A stretch of 64,000 nt of DNA from CAYSGX01 sp964518215 (GTDB taxonomy: Bacteria; Bacteroidota; Bacteroidia; Chitinophagales; CAIOSU01), in the NCBI GenBank assembly GCA_964518215.1, contig CAZFFP010000007.1, positions 1 through 64,000 of the forward strand. Direction: 5' to 3'. Shown here piece by piece: positions 18,146 through 26,850 of this stretch (positions within the stretch are counted from its first letter, which is position 1; the number at the start of each line of letters is the position of its first letter). Below the pieces are notes generated by a model, which saw only the letters and a list, made by a program, of their open reading frames with translations, was not told where the DNA came from and did no database searches. Position numbers and translations under genes: made by a program.

Positions 18146-19255
18146 ATGGATACATTTTCCTACAATAGCATATTTTATCTTATATTTTTTGGTGTAGCAA
18201 TCATCTTTTCACTGCTCATCAATTTCCTGATATTGCGTTTTTCCACAAATCTCGGTGTGAGAAATATGCCCGATACCGGGCAAATCAGATGGGGCTCTGC
18301 TTCAAAGCCTTCGTTGGGTGGCTTTTCTTTTTATATCGTTTTTCTAATGTCTATTTCAACGCTAGGAATTTTTCCCGATGAAGACAGTAATTTTTTCAAC
18401 AAACAATTGGTAGGGCTGATGTCAGCATCGAGCCTTGGTTTTCTTCTGGGCTTGGCAGACGATGCGTTTAATACGAATCCTTTAGTAAAATTCATCGGAC
18501 AATTTACTTGCGCCAGCTTACTCATACTTACCGGTTTTTTAATTAAAGCAACGCCCATGCCCGAATTGAACTATCTAATTACCATTATATGGGTCATTGG
18601 GTTAATGAATTCCATTAATATGCTCGACAATATGGATGGAATTACAGCAGGTACTTCTGCAAGTATTATTATTGGAGGTATTGTATTGATTCTTTCCGAC
18701 CATGGAGTAAACAATGTTTTTCTGATTGTTATGTTGGGCGTGCTGGGAGCGCTGGTGGGCTTTTTGTTTTTCAACTGGCACCCTTCAAAAATGTATATGG
18801 GCGACACCGGAAGCCAGTTTCTCGGAGTTTTTTTGGCGGGCATTTCTATTTTGTTTTTTTGGAACTACCGTCAGGATGAAATTTCTGTAATAGATTTCAG
18901 ACAGTTTTTATTTCCCGCGTTGTTGTTTATAGTTCCATTGGTTGATACCGGAACAGTATTTATCAGAAGGCTTATGAGAAGGCAATCTCCGTTTGTTGGC
19001 GGCAAAGATCATACCACACACCACTTAGCTTATTTGGGATTGTCCGATAGTATAGTTGCTTTGGTCTTTATTTTTCTTTCATTGCTTTCGGTGGCTTTTG
19101 TTTATTTCTTGTATAATAAGTTTGAAGTTTGGGACAACACCTATACTTTAATGGGTTTTGCCTATTTCTTTTTTATTTTCATAATCATGCAGGTGTTGTA
19201 TAATATAGGTAAGAAAAAGAACGAAATTTCATTGAAACAAACGGGTTTAAATTAA
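18146..19255 (+). CDS. WecA/MraY-like polyprenyl-phosphate sugar-1-phosphate transferase
   Basis: A 369-residue polytopic enzyme that would start glycan assembly by loading a sugar phosphate onto undecaprenyl phosphate. Catalytic motifs are visible: LGLADDAFNTNPLVKF (Asp pair), NSINMLDNMDGITAGTSA, FNWHPSKMYMGDTGSQFLG and the C-terminal histidine cluster KDHTTHHLAYLG. About ten hydrophobic segments. I start it at the ATG at 18146 (MDTFSYNS), 10 bp after the kinase stop; a longer frame overlaps the kinase. WecA-type initiation is usual for ABC-transporter-dependent O-antigens, which fits the Wzm and Wzt genes downstream. Confidence 0.92.
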   Translation: MDTFSYNSIFYLIFFGVAIIFSLLINFLILRFSTNLGVRNMPDTGQIRWGSASKPSLGGFSFYIVFLMSISTLGIFPDEDSNFFNKQLVGLMSASSLGFLLGLADDAFNTNPLVKFIGQFTCASLLILTGFLIKATPMPELNYLITIIWVIGLMNSINMLDNMDGITAGTSASIIIGGIVLILSDHGVNNVFLIVMLGVLGALVGFLFFNWHPSKMYMGDTGSQFLGVFLAGISILFFWNYRQDEISVIDFRQFLFPALLFIVPLVDTGTVFIRRLMRRQSPFVGGKDHTTHHLAYLGLSDSIVALVFIFLSLLSVAFVYFLYNKFEVWDNTYTLMGFAYFFFIFIIMQVLYNIGKKKNEISLKQTGLN

Positions 19256-19345
19256 ACCTTCATCAGCATTTTATTTTTATTGCAAGCATTGATTGCTAAA
19301 GCGGGCCGTTTTAATGATAAATATCATTGAATTAATCAGTTCTCA

Positions 19346-19373
19346 TTTTGTAACTTAGATGTTAGTTACAAAA
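19346..19373 (+). promoter_or_regulatory. 10-bp inverted repeat directly upstream of the first PhyH gene
   Basis: TTTTGTAACT and AGTTACAAAA form a perfect 10-bp stem around an 8-nt loop, ending 8 bp before the ATG at 19382. A weaker stem, AATGATA/TATCATT, lies just upstream at 19313-19328. As DNA this could be a repressor operator at the head of the oxygenase island; as RNA the hairpin would hide the start region. Confidence 0.45.
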
Positions 19374-19381
19374 TTTTAAAA

Positions 19382-20308
19382 ATGCCACACAGAAGAGTTC
19401 TCCATGACGATACGCTTGAAGCCCAATTTCAAAAAGACGGTTATGTGCGTGCGCCTTTCATAACGACCGAGGAGGTAGAGGCTCTAAAACAAAAGTTTTT
19501 TGATACCCTACCCCAAAGCGGTGGACAAATTACGGCTGATGAAACGGGCGTGGATGGCGGCAATCTGATTACCTACGACTTTACTTTTATTGATAAGAAC
19601 CCCAACTACAAAAGGTTAGTGTTCGATATTATTACTGATTATTTCAAGCCGCATGTGGAGAGGCTTTTGGTAAACTATAAGCCAATTATTGCCAACTACA
19701 TTCATAAGCGCCCTGAAGGAGGCGAAGTGCCCTTGCATCAAAATTGGGCTTTTGTAGATGAAAGGAAGTGCACTTCTGTTTCGATTTGGTGCCCGCTTGT
19801 GGACTCAACAGTTGACAATGGCACCCTTCAGGTAGTGCCCGGAAGTCACAAGCGTTTTGGTGAGTTTCGTGGCCCTATGGTCTCTTGGGAATTGGATAAC
19901 ATCAAGAAGGAATTAATCAACAAATATCTTGTTCCGCTCGAAACCAAAGCCGGTGATTGTGTTATTTTAGATGACAGTATTATTCATTATTCTGCCATCA
20001 ACAAAACTCCCGGGCTGCGCCTGACTATTCAGCTTATTTTAATTCCTTCTGAAGAGCCATCTATACACTATCACATGGATCCGCAACAACCCGAAATAAT
20101 TCAGGTGCTTGAGGTCGACAAGGATTTTTACATGGAGTTCAACCCTTGGGCAAAACCAAAAAACGCGAAGCAGTTGCGCTCTTTCAGATTAAATCAACCG
20201 TTAATTAACGAGCAAGAATATTTGCAAAGAATGAAATTGCCTAAGATTGATGAGCCACAGAAAAATTCACCGCGATTTTTTGAAAGATTAAAGGCGGTGT
20301 TTTCATAA
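19382..20308 (+). CDS. PhyH-family protein with altered iron-binding triad (HQN)
   Basis: A 308-residue phytanoyl-CoA dioxygenase-like protein, the first of seven PhyH proteins in the island. The double-stranded beta-helix core is complete: IHKRPEGGEVPLHQNWAFVDE, IWCPLVDSTVDNGTLQVVPGSH, the distal His202 in IIHYS and the 2-oxoglutarate Arg213. The proximal triad, H-x-D in Fe(II)/2OG oxygenases, reads His119-Gln-Asn121, with codon AAT at 19742-19744. All the other PhyH proteins here keep Asp. Loss of the carboxylate may make it inactive, structural or altered in chemistry. It ends in a short basic tail FFERLKAVFS. Wzm follows after one base, so they share an operon. Confidence 0.9.
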   Translation: MPHRRVLHDDTLEAQFQKDGYVRAPFITTEEVEALKQKFFDTLPQSGGQITADETGVDGGNLITYDFTFIDKNPNYKRLVFDIITDYFKPHVERLLVNYKPIIANYIHKRPEGGEVPLHQNWAFVDERKCTSVSIWCPLVDSTVDNGTLQVVPGSHKRFGEFRGPMVSWELDNIKKELINKYLVPLETKAGDCVILDDSIIHYSAINKTPGLRLTIQLILIPSEEPSIHYHMDPQQPEIIQVLEVDKDFYMEFNPWAKPKNAKQLRSFRLNQPLINEQEYLQRMKLPKIDEPQKNSPRFFERLKAVFS

Positions 20309-20309
20309 A

Positions 20310-21143
20310 ATGGATATTGTCATCGAACCAAAACCGCTTAAAGTTATCACCCCCGATTCGCCCGGCATTGCCGAATATTGGCGAGAAATGGTGAAATATC
20401 GCTCTCTTATTGTTGTGTTTGCGCAACAGGAAATAAAAGCCATGTATGCACAAACATACTTTGGTTTATTATGGAGTGTTATTCGCCCATTGATTACTTT
20501 GGCAATTTTTTCTGTTATTTTCAATTACTTTCTAAAAGTACCCACCGAAAAACCTTATTACGTTTTTGCTTTTGCAGGAATGATTGCATGGAATTTTTTC
20601 TCTCTCATATCAAACAGTGCTTCAACTGCTATTCTTGCCAAGCAAAATCTTATTCGCAAAATGTATTTCCCAAAGCTTATTTTACCATTATCAAAAGTTT
20701 TGGTGGCAAGTGTAGATTTTGCCGTTTCATTAGTAATTATTTTTTCAATGATGGTGTATGAAGGGGGAATGTTTGGCATTCAAACATTATCGCTTCCATT
20801 TTTTGTTTTATTAAATGTGTTATGCGGGTTAGCCGTTGCTCTTTGGATGAATTCGCTCAACATCCGATTTCGCGATTTGCACCAAATTATTCCTGCTATT
20901 ATCGGCATTGCCATTTGGGTAACTCCCGTTTTTTATCCCACAACTATTATTCCTGCGGGCTACGATTTTTTTGTTTATGCCAATCCGATGGCAGGAGTTA
21001 TAAAAGGATTTCGCTTTGCATTATTAGGGGAAGCTTTTCCTGAATGGCAATATTGGATTGCCATGGGAATAACTTCGCTGCTGGCAGTTGTTGGGGCATG
21101 GTATTTATCGCAAACCGAAGATAAAATGGTGGATTATGCATAG
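20310..21143 (+). CDS. ABC-2 type O-antigen/polysaccharide exporter permease (Wzm-like)
   Basis: A 277-residue inner-membrane permease. The amphipathic N-terminus (EYWREMVKYRSLIVVFAQQEIKAMYAQT) precedes six hydrophobic segments, including FGLLWSVIRPLITLAIFSVIF and the C-terminal YWIAMGITSLLAVVGAWYL. The motif RFRDLHQIIPAIIGIAIWVTPVFYP is characteristic of Wzm/RfbA/TagG permeases. No ATPase gene is adjacent; the only candidate partner in the window is the Wzt-like gene at 44678, 23.5 kb away. Its last 8 bp overlap the start of the tandem PhyH gene, tying oxygenase and exporter together. Confidence 0.92.
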   Translation: MDIVIEPKPLKVITPDSPGIAEYWREMVKYRSLIVVFAQQEIKAMYAQTYFGLLWSVIRPLITLAIFSVIFNYFLKVPTEKPYYVFAFAGMIAWNFFSLISNSASTAILAKQNLIRKMYFPKLILPLSKVLVASVDFAVSLVIIFSMMVYEGGMFGIQTLSLPFFVLLNVLCGLAVALWMNSLNIRFRDLHQIIPAIIGIAIWVTPVFYPTTIIPAGYDFFVYANPMAGVIKGFRFALLGEAFPEWQYWIAMGITSLLAVVGAWYLSQTEDKMVDYA

Positions 21144-23073
21144 CCTCTACACCACATCTCGAATCTTTAGAAATGTCGGATTACAAAAACAATTTGAGCT
21201 GTACGGTTATGTTGTTGTGCCATTTCTAAGTGAAGGCGAAGTGAAAGCCCTGCGCGATTTTTTCTTTGAAAAACATCCGAACATTCCCGATGGTTTTTAC
21301 AGCAGCAGTTTTAATACCGATGACGCGCACAAGAAAAGTGTGAACCAAAAAATTGAAAGTGTGTTGAGCGGAAGGGTAGAGGAACATTTCAATTCAATTA
21401 AAAAACTCGGCAGTTGTTTTTTGAACAAGCAGCCGGGAGCGCAAAGCGAAATGCCCATTCATCAGGATTGGACGGTAGTTGATGAGCCAAACTTCGACAG
21501 CATAACTATATGGATTCCCTTGCAAGATGTAAACAAAACCAATGGAGCGATTCAGGTGATAGATGGCAGCCATCGCCTCACTAAAGCATTACGATCGCCT
21601 TCTTTGGAAGACCCTTTTAAAAATGTGCAAAGCGAAATGCGCAAAGATTTAAAGTTGTTGCCCATGAAAGCGGGAGAGGCATTTATTTTTTCACAGGCAT
21701 TACTTCATGCTTCGCCACCAAATTTGAGCAACGAGCCACGCATTGCTGTTACTTATGGTTTAATAGATGCCCAGGCACAACTGATGTTTTATCATCATGA
21801 AGCAGGTAAGGTGGAGCAATACTTTGTGGACGAAAGTTTCTTTCAGCAATACAACACACAAATAGGGCAGCGACCAAATTTTGGTAGCGTGCAAAAAACT
21901 TTCGATTATCAACAGCACTTTGTTTCAGCTCTTGAATACCAAAAGATGAAGCAAAATTTTCAGCATATTAAAGCAGCGCAGATGTATAAAATGATTCCAA
22001 TTTTTAAGGACGATAGCAAACAGCAATTTTTTGAGAAAGAAGGCTATGCGGTTTTCCCTTTATTGAATGAAAGTGAGGTGGCTGATTTGAAGGCCTACTA
22101 CGAAAACCTGAATCTGAAAGATGAAAAGGGTTTTGGCTTTCATGTAAGTATGGACAACAGCGATAAAGATTTGTGTCGCAAAGTCAGAGAAAAAGTTTGG
22201 GGCGTTGCTTTGCCAAGATTAGGTGAGCACCTGAAAGATTTCAAGCCGTTTGTTTCGAGTTATGTGGTTAAAGAAATAAACCCTAAAGGAGTGGTGCCTG
22301 CACATCAGGATTGGAGTTTTGTAGATAGAGAAGAAGATGGTTATTCCTCGATTACTTGCTGGATTGCACTGGTGGATACCAATATGGATAATGGAGGTAT
22401 GGGTGTGATTCGCGGCAGCCATAAGTTTATGCAAAACCATCGACCATCGCCATCGCCACAATGCCCCGTGCCTTTGAGCGAACACATGTTCAGCATCTTT
22501 CCTTATCTGCACACAGTGGATGTAAAAGCAGGCGAGGTGCTGATGTTTGACAACCGAACCTTCCATGCTTCGCCACCAAACACCTCTAATTTTTTACGAT
22601 TAGCTGCAGGAGTTGGTGTAACACAAAAAGATGCGCAGTTGGTGCACTATTATTTAAAGCCCGATGGTACTTTTAAAACTATGTTGCGCTATAATGTAGA
22701 TGAAGATTTTTACCTGAAATATGAAAATGCAACTTTATCAAAAATGTACGATGAAGGCAAAGTGATTGAAGGCTATGGCGAGCCGGTGGAAGTGCCTTAT
22801 GAATACAATAAGTACACAACAGATGAGTTGGTAGAAATTATCAAAGCAGCGGGTAATGAATACAATATTCCCATGACAGAAAAATTGGCGAAGTTGTTTG
22901 GTTACTTAAATGCGGAGCAAAAGAAAGAGGAAGCAAAAGAAGGAGTATTTGAAACGCCACAACCAATAGAAGTGCAGGAAGAATGGAAGTGGGTGGACGA
23001 TAGACCCTTTTTTGCAAAATACACTCCTTTAAATATTGCACGAGAAATTAAAAAGCGATTAGTGGGCGCATAA
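21136..23073 (+). CDS. Tandem PhyH oxygenase (two catalytic domains fused)
   Basis: A 645-residue protein made of two complete PhyH-type Fe(II)/2OG oxygenase domains. Domain 1 has His109-x-Asp111, His191 and Arg202; domain 2 has His390-x-Asp392, His477 and Arg488. Both keep a full iron triad and 2OG arginine. The junction lies near residue 285. A charged segment of about 60 residues separates domain 2 from the basic tail LNIAREIKKRLVGA. I use the ATG at 21136, which overlaps the wzm stop; an upstream TTG is less likely. The same fold occurs as single genes just downstream, so fusion of tandem duplicates is likely. Substrate unknown. Confidence 0.9.
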   Translation: MHSLYTTSRIFRNVGLQKQFELYGYVVVPFLSEGEVKALRDFFFEKHPNIPDGFYSSSFNTDDAHKKSVNQKIESVLSGRVEEHFNSIKKLGSCFLNKQPGAQSEMPIHQDWTVVDEPNFDSITIWIPLQDVNKTNGAIQVIDGSHRLTKALRSPSLEDPFKNVQSEMRKDLKLLPMKAGEAFIFSQALLHASPPNLSNEPRIAVTYGLIDAQAQLMFYHHEAGKVEQYFVDESFFQQYNTQIGQRPNFGSVQKTFDYQQHFVSALEYQKMKQNFQHIKAAQMYKMIPIFKDDSKQQFFEKEGYAVFPLLNESEVADLKAYYENLNLKDEKGFGFHVSMDNSDKDLCRKVREKVWGVALPRLGEHLKDFKPFVSSYVVKEINPKGVVPAHQDWSFVDREEDGYSSITCWIALVDTNMDNGGMGVIRGSHKFMQNHRPSPSPQCPVPLSEHMFSIFPYLHTVDVKAGEVLMFDNRTFHASPPNTSNFLRLAAGVGVTQKDAQLVHYYLKPDGTFKTMLRYNVDEDFYLKYENATLSKMYDEGKVIEGYGEPVEVPYEYNKYTTDELVEIIKAAGNEYNIPMTEKLAKLFGYLNAEQKKEEAKEGVFETPQPIEVQEEWKWVDDRPFFAKYTPLNIAREIKKRLVGA

Positions 23074-23085
23074 ATCAAAAAAATC

Positions 23086-24054
23086 ATGTTCCAGTTTCCA
23101 GATAAAATGTTGCAGGTGTTTCGCGATGAAAAACACCAAAGTGATTTTGAGAAAAATGGCTTTGTGATTCTTCCTTTTTATACTCCTGAAGAAATCAAAG
23201 AATTGGAAGCCACCTATCATCGCTTGCATCCGCAAGATGAAAAAGGATTTTTCCCCAGCACCTTTTCAAAAGATAAAAACTATCGTCATGAAGCCGATGA
23301 AGAAATTAAACGCATAGGCAATCGTAGCATTGAAATGTATTGTCAGGACATTAAAGTGGTGTGCGGCTCATTTATTGTAAAAAGCCCCGGCCCTGAAAGC
23401 GGCATGTGTGTGCATCAGGATATGAGCCTGATTGATGAAAGTCGCTTTACCGGCATCAACATTTGGGTGCCGTTGATAGACCTAACTATTGAAAATGGTG
23501 CATTGTTTGTATTGCCCGGCAGCCACAGAATTTTCCCTACGTATCGTGGCAGCAGCATCCCCGAATTTTTTGCACCGGTGATGAATGATATGATTGACTA
23601 CCTGCAACCTGTTTTGATAAAAGCAGGCGAAGCAGTGTTTTTCGACCAAAGCATTATTCACTTTTCTCCCCCTAACTACTCTGATAAAATCAGGATTGTA
23701 ACCAACACTTATTTTACACACAAAACAACTGAATACAGAACTTACTATTGGAACAAAGAGCAACATGGGAGCAATAAATTAGAAGCCTTTGCCCAGGACG
23801 ATGATTTCATGACCAACTTTGAGCAGTTTGGCGAGAACATTCGCGATAGACCAAAAGTAGGCAAGTCGCTTGGGCTGGTGGAATATGACTTTCCAACAAT
23901 TAATAAGGCATTTTTAGATAGTCGCTTTCAGCGCACCAATGCCAGAAAGTTAATTGAAGATGCCAAGCCTGAATTGTTAAATGTTCAAGCTCCGGTTCAG
24001 GCCGAAATTAAAAGCAAAAGCATTTTTCAACGCTTAAAAGAATTGGTGAGTTAA
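23086..24054 (+). CDS. PhyH-family Fe(II)/2OG oxygenase
   Basis: A 322-residue PhyH protein with intact triad His110-Gln-Asp112, distal His192 (SIIHFSPPN) and Arg203. The island-wide C-terminal module follows the barrel: an acidic patch DDDFMTNFEQFGENIRDRPKVG, then GLVEYDFPTIN, before a linker and the basic tail SIFQRLKELVS. That tail closely resembles the one on the first PhyH protein. Twelve bases separate it from the tandem PhyH gene; the next PhyH gene starts directly at its stop codon. Confidence 0.92.
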   Translation: MFQFPDKMLQVFRDEKHQSDFEKNGFVILPFYTPEEIKELEATYHRLHPQDEKGFFPSTFSKDKNYRHEADEEIKRIGNRSIEMYCQDIKVVCGSFIVKSPGPESGMCVHQDMSLIDESRFTGINIWVPLIDLTIENGALFVLPGSHRIFPTYRGSSIPEFFAPVMNDMIDYLQPVLIKAGEAVFFDQSIIHFSPPNYSDKIRIVTNTYFTHKTTEYRTYYWNKEQHGSNKLEAFAQDDDFMTNFEQFGENIRDRPKVGKSLGLVEYDFPTINKAFLDSRFQRTNARKLIEDAKPELLNVQAPVQAEIKSKSIFQRLKELVS

Positions 24055-24990
24055 ATGGGCAAGCGCATATTTAAAAGCGATGAGCACCAGCAACTGTTTG
24101 AGAAGCAAGGCTTCATTGTACTGCCTTTTATTACTACAGATGAAGTGGCACAATTAGAAAAATTGTTTGATGAGTTGCATCCTCAAATTAATGAAGGGGG
24201 CTTTTTTAGTGGAAGCTACAGTAGTGATATTGAATACAAGAAAAAAGCTAGTGAAGAGATTGTCAAAGTTTTTAGTAGAGCTTACAATGAACTATTCATC
24301 AATTACACTCCCTTTGGTGCTGCGTTTCTTTACAAGGTGCCGGGTGTAAACAGCGAGCTTGCTGCGCACCAAGATTGGACGATAGTAGATGAACAGAAAA
24401 ATGTTGCGCTCAACTGTTGGGTGCCGCTTTGTGATGTTGCAAAAGAGAACGGAGCATTGAGTATTTTGCCGGGTAGTCATTACAATAACCTGAATGTAGT
24501 TCGCGCACCCACGCTTCCGTTTTTTTTTAGTGGTGATGATGATATGGTATTGAAAGAATTGATACCCATGGAAGTAAATGCGGGAACGGCTGTGATTCTT
24601 AATCAAAGCGTGATTCATTACTCACCGCCCAACAACAGCAACAAAATTCGCAAGGCAATTACGGCCGGACTGAAGAGCGAAGGCGCACAAATGTATTTTC
24701 ACTACAAAGTTCCCGATAAAGATGAACTGGAAGTTTTTGAAATGGATGACGACTTTCTTATCAGTTTCAAAGACTTTATGAATGACATCGGAAAGCGACC
24801 CTATCTTGGTAAAAGCATTGGCTTAATTCCTTACAGGCTACCTCAACTGCACGGGACTGATTTGTACGAAAAGCTGAAAGAAATGAAAACTAAAGCAGGA
24901 TTTGAGATGAGCAGGAATGAAAAAGTTGAAGTGGACCATAAGAGTGGCGGAAAACTTCGTAAATTGATTTCACGCCTGTTTGGCAATTGA
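24055..24990 (+). CDS. PhyH-family Fe(II)/2OG oxygenase
   Basis: A 311-residue PhyH protein. Triad His105-Gln-Asp107 in ELAAHQDWTIVDE, distal His188 in VIHYSPPNNSN, Arg199. The C-terminal module EMDDDFLISFKDFMNDIGKRP and SIGLIPYRLPQ parallels the preceding gene, indicating tandem duplication. It closes with the basic tail KLRKLISRLFGN. Its ATG begins on the base after the previous stop. The 3' end overlaps the convergent radical SAM gene by 21 bp, leaving no room for an ordinary terminator. Confidence 0.92.
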   Translation: MGKRIFKSDEHQQLFEKQGFIVLPFITTDEVAQLEKLFDELHPQINEGGFFSGSYSSDIEYKKKASEEIVKVFSRAYNELFINYTPFGAAFLYKVPGVNSELAAHQDWTIVDEQKNVALNCWVPLCDVAKENGALSILPGSHYNNLNVVRAPTLPFFFSGDDDMVLKELIPMEVNAGTAVILNQSVIHYSPPNNSNKIRKAITAGLKSEGAQMYFHYKVPDKDELEVFEMDDDFLISFKDFMNDIGKRPYLGKSIGLIPYRLPQLHGTDLYEKLKEMKTKAGFEMSRNEKVEVDHKSGGKLRKLISRLFGN

Positions 24991-26598
24991 CTCTATTTCT
25001 TCATTAATTGCTATTCTTTCGGCTTCAAACTCTATAAAGCCTTGGTGAAAATCTGCACTCGAATCATAAATTTTTGTTGCAGCGCCCGCATTAATACCGG
25101 CTTTAAATAACAAAAATTTATACACATGATAGATGTTGTGTAGAGCATATGCACTAAACTCCGGGTTCCTTTGCTTAAATCCGGTAATTACATCAGCCAT
25201 AATTGACATTGGCCTGATGAGTATTTTTGGTATTTTTTCAACTTTTTCTAGGGTAAGGTTTTCCCTCCATTTTTCCGGAAGCGCAGGCAAAATTCTAAAT
25301 ATTACCTCATATGCTTTGTATTTATTCATCAATTCTATGTCTTTCACATTTTCTGTATTCCTGAAAAAATAAAAGTCTTCTCCTTCATTGATTTTTCGTG
25401 CCTGTTCGGCTGTTATTACTCCTCTTTCTTCTGCATCTTTCATCATGTCTGTGCCGGGTAAATAACAAGTCCAGAATGTTTGAATTCTTTTAGGATGATG
25501 TGTTGCATAAAGTTTTCTTGCATTTTCCTGAGCTATTAATGGCTCATCAGGCAAGCCAAACATGTGGTCAACTTTTGCATGCATTCCATATTTATACATT
25601 AATTCTAAGGCTTCACTAATGTCGTCAGATTTTTCATAACGCATTAAATTGTCTTTTTTGAAGCCCTCGTCCATGCTTTGCACGCCCATTTGAATCCACT
25701 CGCATCCGGATTCTTTCAGCCAACCGGCAACCTCATTACTCATGTATTTTGGATGGGTAAGAATATTGTATGGAATATTAATTTCCTTTTTATACTTATA
25801 GGCAAATTCTTGTAGCCATTTTTTGCTTGTAGCAAACACATCGTCCTGAAAATCAATTTTATGAATCTTATATCTTCTTTTTGCAATTTTCAATTCGGCA
25901 ATAACATGATCTACACTTCTTAATCGGACATATTTTCCACTCTTTTCTTCGGGTAATTTTGCCACAAAATTGTTGAAGCAGAAGGTGCATCTGTATGGAC
26001 AGCCCCTTGATGCCATGGTTAAATACAAATCGCCTAACCGCACATGCTCTTCCCAAATGGTTTTATCAAAAAAGGGCAAGGAATCTAAATCTTGTATGAA
26101 GCCCTTTTGAAGCCCTGTAATTACTTTTCCTTCTTTGTTTTTAAATCTTGTATTGTATATAGGGTCTGTATATTTTCCTTCTCTAACCGTATTAATGATT
26201 TGTGGAAATGCTACATCGCCCTCGCCCACTACAACGAAATCTACCTCCGGACGAACGATTACTAAACTTGGAACAGCCGAAGGATGAACACCGCCAAAAA
26301 CAGTTTTAATATTTGGATTTATTTCTTTTGCCGCTCGTGCCACTTCAAGCATCCATTGATAAGTTGATGTTAATGCAGAGAATGCCAATATATCGGGCTG
26401 TTGGTCTTTGATAGCCTGAATGACTTTATGTGTATCATCAAAATATGGAGCAATTGATGGAAATTCTAAATTAAAACGATCGTGGAAGAGAGATGCACTA
26501 AAAGCCATTCCAACACTATGTCCTTCCCGTTTTGCAATGGCACTTATTTGACTGATTCCGAGCTGTTCTGTTCCTAAACCTACAAATGTGATTTTCAT
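24970..26598 (-). CDS. B12-binding-domain radical SAM protein
   Basis: About 542 residues. The N-terminal Rossmann-like cobalamin-binding domain starts MKITFVGLGTEQLGISQISA and contains FGGVHPSAVPSLV and DFVVVGEGD. It lacks the DxHxxG base-off motif, as many cobalamin radical SAM methylases do. The radical SAM core carries Cys200-x3-Cys204-x2-Cys207 (SRGCPYRCTFCFN). A long C-terminal domain of unknown role follows. I take the ATG at 26598; a GTG at 26634 would add 12 residues. Members include methyltransferases and carbon-skeleton enzymes; the reaction here cannot be told. Transcribed divergently from the halogenase-like gene across 252 bp of noncoding DNA in which I see no riboswitch. Confidence 0.9.
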   Translation of the reverse strand: MKITFVGLGTEQLGISQISAIAKREGHSVGMAFSASLFHDRFNLEFPSIAPYFDDTHKVIQAIKDQQPDILAFSALTSTYQWMLEVARAAKEINPNIKTVFGGVHPSAVPSLVIVRPEVDFVVVGEGDVAFPQIINTVREGKYTDPIYNTRFKNKEGKVITGLQKGFIQDLDSLPFFDKTIWEEHVRLGDLYLTMASRGCPYRCTFCFNNFVAKLPEEKSGKYVRLRSVDHVIAELKIAKRRYKIHKIDFQDDVFATSKKWLQEFAYKYKKEINIPYNILTHPKYMSNEVAGWLKESGCEWIQMGVQSMDEGFKKDNLMRYEKSDDISEALELMYKYGMHAKVDHMFGLPDEPLIAQENARKLYATHHPKRIQTFWTCYLPGTDMMKDAEERGVITAEQARKINEGEDFYFFRNTENVKDIELMNKYKAYEVIFRILPALPEKWRENLTLEKVEKIPKILIRPMSIMADVITGFKQRNPEFSAYALHNIYHVYKFLLFKAGINAGAATKIYDSSADFHQGFIEFEAERIAINEEIESIAKQA

Positions 26599-26850
26599 TT
26601 CTCTGAAAGGGTTTATATCGTCTAAATTATACACTTTTATTTTATAAAAGCTTTATTTTTCGATAAACAAGCGGCTTAAACATAATGTTTTGCATTTTTT
26701 TTAACGACTCTTCCTCTAAAAGAAACCGATGTCATTGCAAATGTCGAAGGCTTCTACGTATATTTAGCAAATGCTTTGATGCGTCACTTATAAAAATCTG
26801 TTGCCGCAAAAAGACATACAGGTCATCAACTAAAACATTAATCTTTTATT

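Noticed and set aside
26599..26850. Cobalamin riboswitch before the B12-binding radical SAM gene
   Set aside because: No B12-box-like conserved sequence or suitable stem is visible in this divergent region on either strand.
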